From positions 1 through 21,561 of the forward strand of contig JAFGKX010000033.1 in assembly GCA_016928375.1 (NCBI GenBank): a stretch of 21,561 nucleotides of DNA, given 5' to 3'. This DNA comes from Candidatus Omnitrophota bacterium (GTDB taxonomy: Bacteria; Omnitrophota; Gorgyraeia; JABMRG01; JAFGKX01). The notes beneath the pieces were generated by a model. It was given only the letters and a program-made list of their open reading frames with translations. It made no database searches and had not been told where the DNA came from. Of the stretch, positions 13,151 to 21,561 are shown one piece after another; position 1 is the first letter of the stretch; each line of letters opens with the position of its first letter. The position numbers were made by a program, and so were the translations under genes.

Positions 13151-15280
13151 ATGGAAGATAAAAATTCAAAAAATCCTACTGTTACGGAAGAATCATTTGC
13201 CGATATTTTATTTAAGTATTTATATATATTAATCAAATATAAATGGCCCGCCATTATCACTTTTCTTGTATCTGTACCCTTGGTTTTCATTTTTTTAAAA
13301 TACAAAGAACCTGCTTTTACTCCTATGTATAAAACAACCGCCAAACTGCGCGTTCTAGCCGAAGGTACGGCAACTACTTATTCCACCTCAAAAGACGCGC
13401 TGGAAACAGAACGCGCAGAGACAATGCGAAACGTCAAAGATGTTGCAAACCTGATGAAAAGTACCGTTGTGTTAGAAAAGGCTATAGCCAAAGCATATAA
13501 TTCGCGCGATAAAGACTGGATCCTTTCGTACGCTAAACAACTAGGCGATAATAAATCAACTTCATTTGTGGTAGACGAAGAGTTGAATTATATATACGCA
13601 ATAATTGTCGGTTCCGACTTCAAGCAGATAGTGGTTTTGCTTAACTCCATAATTGATGCTACGAGAGAGGAATTGCTGAATAGTAAAAAGCTGGCTGCGG
13701 AAGAAGCGATTGAATCTCTGGAGAACCAGCTTAAAAAAAGCCAGCAGGAATTAGAGCAGGCAAAATTGCAGTTGACCAAATTCATAGTGGAAAACAAGGT
13801 TCTTTCAGAGGCCATAGAGGTAAAAGATGGCAAGAGCCAGCTGGTGCAGGATGTGGATAAGCTGGCATTAAATCTGGTTAATTTAAGATCAAATATTGCC
13901 GACAGGGAAGAATTTGTAAAAGAGATAGAAAAATACAGAAAGACAAAAGGCGATGTCGAGACACTGAAATTATGGCTGCAAAAGGATAAAGAATCCGTAG
14001 ACGGTAGTTTGATCGAAAGCTTGTTTAAGCAGGAGGCGTTATTATCCGAGCTTTTGGTGGTTAATAAAGAGGAACATCCGGATGTAATTAAGGCCGAAGA
14101 AAAACTGGGCCAGATAAAAGCCCAGATGTCTCACACTCTGGATGCCTCCATAGAATCCATGAAAAGGGAAAACGAAATATTAAAATTAAAAGAGGAAAAA
14201 ACCACAGGCCTGATAAAAAAAGGTTTAAGCGAAGCAATGATTGAGTACTCTCACCTTCACAGGAATGTTAAGATTAAAGAAAAGCTCCTTGAGAAGGTGA
14301 TAGATTCGCTGCAGGGGCTGAACCTGTCTGCAAAGCTGATAGATTCAGGCACCTTTACCGTTGTGGAGCCGCCCGGTATTCCGAAAGAGCCCTTTAACCG
14401 TTATCAGAAAACGAAAACAACCGCCCAGTATCTTTTATTCGCATTTATATTCGGCATAAGCGCGGGTATCGGCATGGCTATTGCGATAGATTATTTTGCC
14501 ATGACCATTAAAGATATTCATGAAGTGGAAGAAGCCCTGGATTTTCCTATTATAGGAGAAATACCTCTTTATGAAGAGGAGCACAAAAAAAGCATAAGCC
14601 CTCTGCCTTTAAAAACCGACCCGCATTCTATTATAAGCGAGGCCTTCAGGGGCTTGCGCACCAATATAAAATTCAGGTCTATGGATAAAACTATCAGGAC
14701 GCTTTTGGTTACAAGCTTGATTCCGGAAGAAGGCAAATCATTTGTTTGCGCCAATTTAGCCTGCACATTTGCCCAAACAGATAAAAAAGTGCTGGTCATA
14801 GATTGCGATTTAAGAAAATCAACCCTGTATCGATATTACGGCGTTGAGAATAAAACAGGAATGGCGCAATTGCTTAAAGGCGACAAAGACGCGCATCCCG
14901 TAGACAGCGGAGTTCCTAATCTGGATGTGCTTATTGCCGGCAAGCACCCGCATAATCCGTCTGAACTTTTAGGTTCGGATAAATTCGATGAATTATTAGA
15001 GGCGTTCAAGCAAAAATATGATCTGGTAATCATAGATTCGCCGCCGTTGTTTGCGGTTACAGATTCCACTATTTTGATTAAAAAAGTCGATGCTGTTATA
15101 TTGACCATAAGAGCCCACATTACCCCTAAAAAGGCAATACGCAGGGCTATGCGCATTGGCAGTGATATAAAACAAAAAATTCTGGGCATAGCATTTAACG
15201 GCCTGGAAACAAAAAGGGGCAGGTATAGCTCGTATTACTACTACAAATATGATTATTATGGCGATAAGAAAAAAACATAA
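13151..15280 (+). CDS. Wzz/Wzc-like polysaccharide copolymerase with tyrosine autokinase (BY-kinase)
   Basis: A 709-residue inner-membrane protein that would control chain length and export of a surface polysaccharide. A first helix at about 35-53 is followed by a periplasmic region with a long coiled coil (about 170-400), then a Pro-rich stretch (PPGIPKEPFNR) before the second helix (about 427-450). The cytoplasmic kinase has a P-loop ending EEGKS (G528, K529, S530), Walker A' D551-C-D553 and Walker B DSPP (D629). The C-terminus has eight tyrosines between 692 and 703, the autophosphorylation cluster of BY-kinases. All catalytic elements look intact. It overlaps the Wza-like gene by 32 bp, heading the operon. 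Confidence 0.9.
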   Translation: MEDKNSKNPTVTEESFADILFKYLYILIKYKWPAIITFLVSVPLVFIFLKYKEPAFTPMYKTTAKLRVLAEGTATTYSTSKDALETERAETMRNVKDVANLMKSTVVLEKAIAKAYNSRDKDWILSYAKQLGDNKSTSFVVDEELNYIYAIIVGSDFKQIVVLLNSIIDATREELLNSKKLAAEEAIESLENQLKKSQQELEQAKLQLTKFIVENKVLSEAIEVKDGKSQLVQDVDKLALNLVNLRSNIADREEFVKEIEKYRKTKGDVETLKLWLQKDKESVDGSLIESLFKQEALLSELLVVNKEEHPDVIKAEEKLGQIKAQMSHTLDASIESMKRENEILKLKEEKTTGLIKKGLSEAMIEYSHLHRNVKIKEKLLEKVIDSLQGLNLSAKLIDSGTFTVVEPPGIPKEPFNRYQKTKTTAQYLLFAFIFGISAGIGMAIAIDYFAMTIKDIHEVEEALDFPIIGEIPLYEEEHKKSISPLPLKTDPHSIISEAFRGLRTNIKFRSMDKTIRTLLVTSLIPEEGKSFVCANLACTFAQTDKKVLVIDCDLRKSTLYRYYGVENKTGMAQLLKGDKDAHPVDSGVPNLDVLIAGKHPHNPSELLGSDKFDELLEAFKQKYDLVIIDSPPLFAVTDSTILIKKVDAVILTIRAHITPKKAIRRAMRIGSDIKQKILGIAFNGLETKRGRYSSYYYYKYDYYGDKKKT

Positions 15281-16139
15281 ATTATCATTGATTGGCATAT
15301 TGTTTGTTTTGGCAATAGCGATATGCGGTTGTCAAAGTCTTCCCAAAAGGGGTGACCCAAAAAACACTGGCACTATCCCGAATGTTAATCAGGCCAGGCT
15401 GCTTTATGCAGCTGAAATAAATGATAAAGGTTTTGAGCTTAAAGATTATAGGGCCGAGACGGGAGATGTGCTGAACATATCCGTTTGGCAGGTCGAAGAC
15501 CTGCAAAAGACCGTTGTGGTGAGGCCGGACGGTAAAATATCGTTCCCGCTTATAGGGGATATACAGGCGCAAGGCGTTACTATCGAAGAATTGCGGGGTA
15601 CACTTGAAGAAAAACTGGGTAAATATATACGCGTGCCGCAGGTCTCCGTAATAGTAGAGGCATTTGGCGGAAAAAGAGCCGTAGTGATAGATGAATCAGG
15701 CGGCGGCGGCATTATAAGATTTGCCGAGCCTATAAGAATCGCGGAGGCGCTCGCTATGGCCGGCGGATACAATGCGGACGTAAATTTACACAAGGTGTAT
15801 ATAATAAGAAGCGGTTTAAATGTAAATGAACCATCGCAGATAATAGTAATAAATGCGCATAAAATATTCAGGGAAGCGGATATGCGAGAGAATATATTAA
15901 TCCATTCGGATGACATTATATTCCTGGCAAGAGGGTGGCTTTCTACCTTAACTGAGTTTATCGATCAGATGGATACATTTAAGACTGAAATAAACAAAGT
16001 AGTGCATCAGGCGAATTACTACAGGAATTTTGACAGAATAGCGCCATGGTTCCCGGATAGAACAGCAATAGATTTCGGCAGAGATAAAGGCAGAAGGCCG
16101 TGGGTTAAAGGTGATTGGGATATAGGAGATAAAAACTAA
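15249..16139 (+). CDS. Wza-like polysaccharide export lipoprotein
   Basis: A 296-residue protein starting inside the kinase gene. The basic start, hydrophobic core and ICGC lipobox (Cys28) indicate an outer-membrane lipoprotein. The polysaccharide export (PES) domain is at about 60-138: YRAETGDVLNISVWQ, then VVVRPDGKISFPLIGDIQA and a GxT-type ELRGTLEEKL helix. An SLBB-like domain follows (about 140-232), with IAEALAMAGGY and a KVYIIR strand. The C-terminus (DQMDTFKTEINKV) is helical, as in other members. It should form the outer-membrane channel working with the Wzc-like protein. An ATG at 15258 would shorten it by three residues, and either start keeps the lipobox. Confidence 0.9.
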   Translation: MIIMAIRKKHKLSLIGILFVLAIAICGCQSLPKRGDPKNTGTIPNVNQARLLYAAEINDKGFELKDYRAETGDVLNISVWQVEDLQKTVVVRPDGKISFPLIGDIQAQGVTIEELRGTLEEKLGKYIRVPQVSVIVEAFGGKRAVVIDESGGGGIIRFAEPIRIAEALAMAGGYNADVNLHKVYIIRSGLNVNEPSQIIVINAHKIFREADMRENILIHSDDIIFLARGWLSTLTEFIDQMDTFKTEINKVVHQANYYRNFDRIAPWFPDRTAIDFGRDKGRRPWVKGDWDIGDKN

Positions 16140-16148
16140 AAAATACTT

Positions 16149-17897
16149 ATGAAAAATTATATCAGGAGACTTAAAAAAGAGTTGGTTTTTTATATTATTC
16201 TGGGCCTCGCGCTTGGGGCGGCATTAGCTTTTATTTACCTTGAGTATAACCCGATATTATATACTACGATCGCCAAAATAGGCTTTTCCGATATCGGACG
16301 GGACCTGTTTGAAAAAACCGGTTTTGCTGCTGAGCCCGACAGAATTTTTTTAAATGAAAAACTTAAATTTGTAAGCCAGAAACAGAAAAACAGCGTTAAG
16401 TTTGAGGTGTCGCAGGACCGGCGCTATTTATCTATAAACGTAAAAAGCCATGACCCATCAGGCGCGTTAAAGCTTGTAAATACTATTACAGAAAGCTATT
16501 TATCGGAAATAAACAATAATGGCTCAGGGCTTATGGAAAATATCACCAGGGAAGAATTGAAAAAAATAGATAAGCAAATTGTCCAATACAAGTCGGAATC
16601 AGACCGCGTAAACGAAAAATTAAACGAGTTGGAACCAAAGCTCGAAGTTCTCCAGAGGCAGCAGGAGGCGGCGGATACTTTAAGAGAATCTTTGAAGACA
16701 AGAATAGCCAACCTGGAGATAAGAAAATCGGAATTACTGAGAATATTTACCGAAGCGCATCCCGAGGTTATAGGTATTAATTCGGAATTGACAGCGCTTA
16801 AAAGTAAATTGACAGAATTACCGGTTATAGAGGGAATAAGGCCGCTAAAGCAGGAAGTTTCGGGAAATAAAGCAAAGTATAGTGAACTGCAGGAAAAGCT
16901 GCCACACTTGAACAAGCAAAAAGATGCTTTTTTAGGGGCCCACATAGAGCCTTTGGCGGTAATTAAAGAATATGCGGCAAAGCCCACCGTTCCGATAGGA
17001 GATGTAGATGAGCTGGATATTTATAAAAGATTCATCTTTTCTTGTATGCTTGTAATGTTTATAGCCTCTTTGGTTGCGACAGGTTTTAAAGATACGATAG
17101 TATCGGAGTTTGAAATAGCGAACATTCAGGGCCTTCCGCTAATCGCTACTGTGCCATTCGTAAAACCAGATAAGATACGGAAAGAAAAAAACCAAAAAGG
17201 TAAAAAAAGCGGTATAGGCCGGCACTTATTGTTTTTTTATGATGATTCTTCAGAATATGTAAACGCATATCGCAGCCTGGCAATGCACTTAAAGATGGAC
17301 GCATTTGGCGCAGACATAGACAAAAAAGTGCTTATATTCAGCAATCCTACCGGCAGAACCGGCAAAAGTACGGTTTGCGCTAATTTGGCAATTTCTCTTG
17401 TGCGTTCCGGCAAAAAAACAGTTCTTTTGGACGCTAATTTGAACAAGACATCAGTAGCTAAATTTTTCGGCATAAGAGCTAAGGTTTTGGGCATATCCGA
17501 TATATTAAGCGGGCGCGCAACACTGCAGGATTGTTTAAAAAATGTTACAGATATGCTTTTAGGCGGCGTAGACTGGGACATAGCCATGAAGGCTTACGGC
17601 CTGGACAGATTGAAAATTTTGCCTTCCGGGACAAGGGTATCCGACCCTGCCGGCCTTCTGGAGTCCGAGAAATTATCAGGGCTTTTTAAACAGCTAAGGG
17701 ATGAATTTGATTGTATCATTGTGGATTCTCCGGCCCTGCTTAAAGGCCCGGATTCCATACTTATTTCCTCGGGCGCCGACGGAATATTTTTAGTGTGCAA
17801 GACGCACTATACTTCATACAAAGATTTAATGAAATGCAATAAAAAACTTGAGCGCCTGAATATTCAGGCAAAAGGCAGCATACTGGTATGTATTTAG
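16149..17897 (+). CDS. Second Wzz-ATPase fusion (XrtA-type chain-length/BY-kinase-like) without tyrosine tail
   Basis: A 582-residue protein. It has a first helix at about 12-31, a periplasmic coiled coil at about 130-260 and a second helix at about 290-312. A MinD/BY-kinase-like ATPase follows, with P-loop GRTGKST (G405, K406), Walker A' DANLNK (D428) and Walker B DSPALL (D526). It differs from the first copolymerase in three ways. It is shorter. The second acid of the A' motif is replaced (D-A-N instead of D-x-D). It also ends at KGSILVCI with no tyrosine cluster. It may be a kinase-poor partner or regulator of the 13151 protein. It overlaps the ATPase gene by 10 bp. Confidence 0.85.
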   Translation: MKNYIRRLKKELVFYIILGLALGAALAFIYLEYNPILYTTIAKIGFSDIGRDLFEKTGFAAEPDRIFLNEKLKFVSQKQKNSVKFEVSQDRRYLSINVKSHDPSGALKLVNTITESYLSEINNNGSGLMENITREELKKIDKQIVQYKSESDRVNEKLNELEPKLEVLQRQQEAADTLRESLKTRIANLEIRKSELLRIFTEAHPEVIGINSELTALKSKLTELPVIEGIRPLKQEVSGNKAKYSELQEKLPHLNKQKDAFLGAHIEPLAVIKEYAAKPTVPIGDVDELDIYKRFIFSCMLVMFIASLVATGFKDTIVSEFEIANIQGLPLIATVPFVKPDKIRKEKNQKGKKSGIGRHLLFFYDDSSEYVNAYRSLAMHLKMDAFGADIDKKVLIFSNPTGRTGKSTVCANLAISLVRSGKKTVLLDANLNKTSVAKFFGIRAKVLGISDILSGRATLQDCLKNVTDMLLGGVDWDIAMKAYGLDRLKILPSGTRVSDPAGLLESEKLSGLFKQLRDEFDCIIVDSPALLKGPDSILISSGADGIFLVCKTHYTSYKDLMKCNKKLERLNIQAKGSILVCI

Positions 17898-18688
17898 ATT
17901 ATTGGGGCCTTAATGAAAAGCCGTTTGAAAATACACCTGATCCGCGTTTTGTATTTTATTCTCCTGCGCATGAAGAGGCGTATGCAAGGTTAAGTTATGT
18001 AATAAGTCAGCATAAAGGCGCGGCCATGCTTACCGGCGAATATGGCGCCGGTAAAACACTTTTAGGCAGGGTGCTTGTTAAAGAACTGCTTACCGAGAAA
18101 AATTCCGACGTAGCATTAATAGTAAACCCGATGCTTTCTAAAATAGACCTGCTGCGCGAAATTCTATTTCAGCTCAAGGCCGATACTATTCCGAAAACAA
18201 AATTGCAGATATTGCACCTTCTAAACAATATTTTATATGAAAACCACGGCAAGAAAAAGAACACGATTATAATAGTAGATGAGGCGCAGGTAATTAACCG
18301 CAAAGAAGTTTTTGAAGAACTGAGGCTTTTGTTGAATTTTCAGTTAAACGACAAGTTTTTGCTTACACTTATTCTGATAGGCCAGCCCGAACTGCAGAAA
18401 AAAATAGACGCTATTCCGCAGCTGAAACAACGCCTTGCGTTAACATACCACCTGCGCGGCTTAGATAACACCAAGGTAAGCGAATATATAAAGCACAGGC
18501 TGAAAGTTGCCGGCAAGTCAGAGGATGTGTTTCTTGCCGGTTCGGTGGAAAAAATCAGCGAGTATGCAAACGGCATACCGCGGAAAATAAACAATGTCTG
18601 CGAATTCGCGCTTTTACAGGCCATGTTCGATAAAAAAACAAATATAGACGAAGAACTGACAACCAAAGTATTAGAGGATTTTTCTTAA
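17888..18688 (+). CDS. ExeA/MshM-like AAA ATPase, XrtA/PEP-CTERM-locus type
   Basis: A 266-residue cytoplasmic ATPase. The start MYLDYWGLNEKPFENTPDP is the signature opening of the GspA/ExeA-like group found in exosortase-linked polysaccharide loci. Walker A GEYGAGKT is at 50-57, and Walker B IIIVDEAQ has D131 and E132. A sensor region ILIGQPELQ and the arginine-containing QLKQRLALTYHL follow, with GIPRKINNVCEFAL near the end. Length and motifs fit the family without truncation. It probably powers or coordinates assembly of the export machinery, though the exact role of this family is unsettled. The gene is squeezed between its neighbours: a 10-bp overlap upstream and no gap downstream. Confidence 0.87.
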   Translation: MYLDYWGLNEKPFENTPDPRFVFYSPAHEEAYARLSYVISQHKGAAMLTGEYGAGKTLLGRVLVKELLTEKNSDVALIVNPMLSKIDLLREILFQLKADTIPKTKLQILHLLNNILYENHGKKKNTIIIVDEAQVINRKEVFEELRLLLNFQLNDKFLLTLILIGQPELQKKIDAIPQLKQRLALTYHLRGLDNTKVSEYIKHRLKVAGKSEDVFLAGSVEKISEYANGIPRKINNVCEFALLQAMFDKKTNIDEELTTKVLEDFS

Positions 18689-19759
18689 ATGATGAGAATA
18701 AGCGATATCATTAAAATGGGCCCTCAGAACGACCCAGACGATAAAAAAGAAAAAAAAGATACGCCTGCGCCTTCTTTGCTGGATAAAGCAATCAGAAAAA
18801 GCGCAAACAGCACAATAGAACAGCTGTATAACGCAGGTATCGATTTATTAAAAGATATTTTTAATAAAGCGAGACAAGGCAGGCACCTGGACAACTCCCA
18901 AATTGAGATATTCATATTAAATTCTTTGGATTTTAAGGCAGTGACGGATTATATAAATCAAATAACTGACCGTATATTATTGGGAGACGATGAACTGTTC
19001 AATTATTTTTATAACTATAGGGAGAAAGAAAATTATATATACGAACATTCCCTGAATGTGTGTTTACTGTCGGTCAAAATAGGCATATGGATGGATATGA
19101 ATAAATCCGACCTGGTTAATATTGCCCTGGGAGGCCTATTGCACGATATAGGCCTGATAGCCGTAGAGGATATTATTTCTCTGCCGCGCAAATTAAAGCA
19201 CAATGAGATAGAGGCCGTAAAGAAACATTCTTTACACAGCGCAAATATGCTGGAAAAAATAAAGGGCGTGGCAGAAGACGTTGTAGCAGCGGTAAAGGCC
19301 CATCACACGAGGCTGGGCGATGAAAATTTTACCAGGACGTTAACGCACGACAAGCTGCAGAAAATGGCGCAAATAATAGGCCTTGCCGATGTATATGAAG
19401 CCCTTACCCATCAGCGTAGTTACAAAAGCGCCAAATTGCCGCACGAGGCGGTAAAAGAACTTATAGAACAGGAATCAGGAAATTTCCAGGCAAAAATTAT
19501 AAAATCCCTGGTAGAAAACATAGGCATATATCCTATAGGCAGCTGGGTAAGGCTTACGGACGGCTCAATAGGGTTTGTAGCATCCGTTAATAAAGGTTAT
19601 CCCTTAAGGCCAAAAGTAAATATTATGTTTGATGCCAAGGGAAATAAATTTTCTGATATAAAATCTATAGATTTGCTTAACGAGCCCCACCTGCATATAG
19701 AATCTCCGATAGACCTGGAAAAAAACAGCCGCCTTATAGAAAAACTGAAACAGAAATGA
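18689..19759 (+). CDS. HD-GYP-like phosphohydrolase, degenerate GYP motif
   Basis: A 356-residue soluble protein with an HD domain at about 110-270. It keeps His120, the HD pair His152-Asp153, a KKHS histidine near 179, His205-His206 and DVYEALTHQRSY, so most metal ligands are present. Two hallmark features are missing: HDIGL replaces HDIGK, and HHTRLGDENF replaces HHERxDGSGYP. Cyclic-di-GMP hydrolysis is thus uncertain; it could be a phosphohydrolase of another nucleotide or a binding protein. The N-terminal ~100 residues are unassigned and begin with a Lys/Asp/Pro-rich stretch. A C-terminal ~80-residue beta-rich part (WVRLTDGSIGFVASVN) resembles the extra domain of some HD-GYP proteins. It abuts the ATPase gene and overlaps the TPR gene by ATGA. 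Confidence 0.85.
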   Translation: MMRISDIIKMGPQNDPDDKKEKKDTPAPSLLDKAIRKSANSTIEQLYNAGIDLLKDIFNKARQGRHLDNSQIEIFILNSLDFKAVTDYINQITDRILLGDDELFNYFYNYREKENYIYEHSLNVCLLSVKIGIWMDMNKSDLVNIALGGLLHDIGLIAVEDIISLPRKLKHNEIEAVKKHSLHSANMLEKIKGVAEDVVAAVKAHHTRLGDENFTRTLTHDKLQKMAQIIGLADVYEALTHQRSYKSAKLPHEAVKELIEQESGNFQAKIIKSLVENIGIYPIGSWVRLTDGSIGFVASVNKGYPLRPKVNIMFDAKGNKFSDIKSIDLLNEPHLHIESPIDLEKNSRLIEKLKQK

Positions 19760-21555
19760 AAACGCCCCTTTATCTAACGGTATCTTTACGGTTGGGTTTT
19801 ATCATTTTATTGGTGGTGCTGTTTTTTGTGGGATACAACAGCTTTCTTGTCGATAAGTCGCTTATAGCCCTGGACGCTTCTTTGCAAAGCCTCAAGAAAG
19901 GGGAAACGCTCGGAGTTGCGCTTTTGCTGAACATAGACAGCGCCAATGAAATAGTAAAAGATGATTTTAACGAAAACAACCTGGCTAAACTGGATTACGT
20001 GGGGTCTACAATAATAGACCGCCCCGCTTCTCAGGACGCGCAGATTATATTATCGAACCTTATAGGCAGTACGGTAACCGAAAAAAGAACCATCAAGGAT
20101 ACGCTAGAGGCGTCTAATCTGGCTTTCAAGCGCGGCCTTAACAGTATATTTGGCCGCGTTAACCCTCAGGATGAGATTAACCTAAAGCAAAAGCTGAAAG
20201 AGGCGACAAAGGCGCATGCTTCGGGTGATTTTGACAAAGCCGAAGCCTTGTATTTGCAAGTAGGCAGATTTGCCGGCGCCAGCCGCTATGGAGACATAGC
20301 CTCGATACTTTTGGACAACCTGAAGAAACAATTGCTGATTAAAAACGAGGTTAATGGCTTAGTTGCAAAAATCCGGGAACCGAAAAATTCTACCGAAGCA
20401 GCAAAGGCATATTTTAAACTTGGCCTTTTAGAAATTCAGCTGCTGAATTTTGCCAAGGCAAAAGAGTATTTCAACAAGATTCTGGAAATAACCCCTGATT
20501 CGGATTTATCGAAAAAAGCCAATTTTTATCTGGGCTATTCGGATAAACAGTCGGGTAATTTTGAGGAAAGTATAAAATATTTTGAAGAGGCAATAAAAGA
20601 CAGTAAGGAAGAAAAGCTTATAACGATCGGTAAATTTCAGATAGCGGATAATTTTAAAAGACAGGGAGAATATGAAAAGGCAGCGGAATTGTTCAGGGAT
20701 ATAGCAAGTAAACATGAGCATTCACAGATAGCCGCTACATCGCTTGCCTTCGCGAAATTCACATATTTATTTGACTTAAATAATTCCGATAAGGCAAATG
20801 AAATAACTACCGAGATGATAAATAAATATCCGGGCTCGGATTTATTAGAGGATACAAGGCAGGAACTAGAGATAAAAGAAGACCCGCTGGAATACCTGAC
20901 CAAGGGCGCGGAAAACCTCGACGAGGGCGCCCTTGTCAAGATCTGGTCCAAGGTTCCGGTGCTAAATGAGGCCTTAAAATCCGCAGAAAATACAGCGGCA
21001 TGGTATGCGGTATATATGATAGAAGGAAGTATAGACCGGACATTGGGTGAAAATTTACAAAAAAATGAAATATTGACAATAAGCATCGACCCGGAGTTTT
21101 TGACCAGTTACGTAAGCAAAGGGCTGCAGAACGCAGCAGCCACCGTAGGTGTTTCTATATCGAACTTTAAAATAGGATTTCCGCAAAGGGACCATGCGCA
21201 GATAAGCGGGCTGGTAAAAATAGGCCCGGCAAATTTTAAATTTTATGTTTTGGGAAAAATGTCCCTGGAAAAGCACATGGAAATAGACCTGATAAAGGGA
21301 GAATATAACCCCGACAAATGGGTAATATTTAAAATTATTGAAGGTAAGCTGGGCCGTTTTGATATACCAACAGGCCTTGCCAATAAAATGATGGCAAAGG
21401 CGCACAGGATATTCAACCAGAAAGAGATATTTCAAGTCGAGGAGTTTTCTTTGATGCCCCAACGCATTTCCTTGTCGGGCCCGGTGCGTTTTACCCAGGA
21501 AGAACTGAAAATGCAGAGAAACCTTCTGGATCAGTATATAAAATTTTATAAATAA
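19756..21555 (+). CDS. Membrane-anchored TPR protein with unassigned C-terminal domain
   Basis: A 599-residue protein with one N-terminal helix (about 9-30), so the bulk is probably periplasmic. A TPR-like motif at about 146-172 (GDFDKAEALYLQVGR) is followed by a run of repeats from about 210 to 350: LLNFAKAKEYFNKILEITP, SGNFEESIKYFEEAIKD and QGEYEKAAELFRDIASK. Residues about 395-599 form a separate beta-rich domain, with VIFKIIEGKLGRFDIPTG and FSLMPQRISLSGPVRFTQEE. I do not recognise it with confidence; it has some look of YpmS/AsmA-like lipid-facing domains. Operon position suggests a scaffold for polysaccharide assembly. The stop is six bases from the window edge, so following genes are not visible. 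Confidence 0.82.
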   Translation: MKTPLYLTVSLRLGFIILLVVLFFVGYNSFLVDKSLIALDASLQSLKKGETLGVALLLNIDSANEIVKDDFNENNLAKLDYVGSTIIDRPASQDAQIILSNLIGSTVTEKRTIKDTLEASNLAFKRGLNSIFGRVNPQDEINLKQKLKEATKAHASGDFDKAEALYLQVGRFAGASRYGDIASILLDNLKKQLLIKNEVNGLVAKIREPKNSTEAAKAYFKLGLLEIQLLNFAKAKEYFNKILEITPDSDLSKKANFYLGYSDKQSGNFEESIKYFEEAIKDSKEEKLITIGKFQIADNFKRQGEYEKAAELFRDIASKHEHSQIAATSLAFAKFTYLFDLNNSDKANEITTEMINKYPGSDLLEDTRQELEIKEDPLEYLTKGAENLDEGALVKIWSKVPVLNEALKSAENTAAWYAVYMIEGSIDRTLGENLQKNEILTISIDPEFLTSYVSKGLQNAAATVGVSISNFKIGFPQRDHAQISGLVKIGPANFKFYVLGKMSLEKHMEIDLIKGEYNPDKWVIFKIIEGKLGRFDIPTGLANKMMAKAHRIFNQKEIFQVEEFSLMPQRISLSGPVRFTQEELKMQRNLLDQYIKFYK

Positions 21556-21561
21556 AAAGTA

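Noticed and set aside
15446..15916. Minus-strand frame of 156 codons
   Set aside because: It is antisense to the PES/SLBB region of the well-supported export lipoprotein and is compositionally a shadow (Ser/Pro/Ile-rich).
16496..16987. Minus-strand frame of 163 codons
   Set aside because: It mirrors the coiled-coil codons of the second Wzz-ATPase protein, giving a Ser/Phe/Leu-rich product with no start signals.

Overview
The window is AT-rich, gene-dense bacterial DNA. Nearly every gene lies on the + strand, with short overlaps (ATGA, TAATG) typical of translationally coupled operons. Gram-negative, outer-membrane biology is indicated by a Wza-type export lipoprotein, Wzz/tyrosine-kinase-type copolymerases and an XrtA-locus-type ATPase. 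Mixed with SPASM radical SAM clusters, this gene content suggests an uncultured lineage of the Omnitrophota/Elusimicrobiota/deltaproteobacterial kind. That placement is inference; no rRNA or marker gene is present.

Positions 1-226: what looks like the inner repeats and terminus of an insertion sequence (most like the IS21 or IS481 groups) runs in from the left edge. It is followed by a good sigma-70-type promoter, a small two-helix membrane protein (227-415) and an intrinsic terminator (460-494).

Positions 517-11269: a probable ribosomally synthesised, post-translationally modified peptide (RiPP) locus in two transcriptional blocks. Block 1 encodes a membrane GGDEF protein, an ABC exporter, a signal-peptidase-like domain fused to a nucleotidyltransferase-like domain, a PqqD-like recognition protein and a GT4 glycosyltransferase. 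A new promoter then overlaps the glycosyltransferase stop codon and drives a 68-residue candidate precursor peptide behind a structured leader. Coupled to it are two SPASM radical SAM enzymes, an HPr-kinase-like protein, a third SPASM radical SAM enzyme and a GT39-type membrane glycosyltransferase (11259-12707). The implied route is leader recognition by the PqqD-like protein, radical modification of the peptide, possible phosphoryl, nucleotidyl or glycosyl transfer, leader cleavage and ABC export. The product is unknown, and this is the part of the window most likely to be undescribed.

Positions 12515-12976: a minus-strand gene for a secreted protein with tyrosine-rich repeats. Its 3' end overlaps the GT39 gene tail to tail by 193 bp.

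Positions 13151-21555: a second + strand operon behind its own extended -10 promoter. It encodes a Wzz/tyrosine autokinase with a tyrosine-rich tail, a Wza-like lipoprotein, a second Wzz-ATPase fusion without that tail, an ExeA/XrtA-type ATPase, a degenerate HD-GYP protein and a membrane-anchored TPR protein. This is the core of an exopolysaccharide export and chain-length locus of the exosortase-associated type, but no exosortase, polymerase or priming transferase is inside the window. No tRNA, rRNA or CRISPR array was seen.
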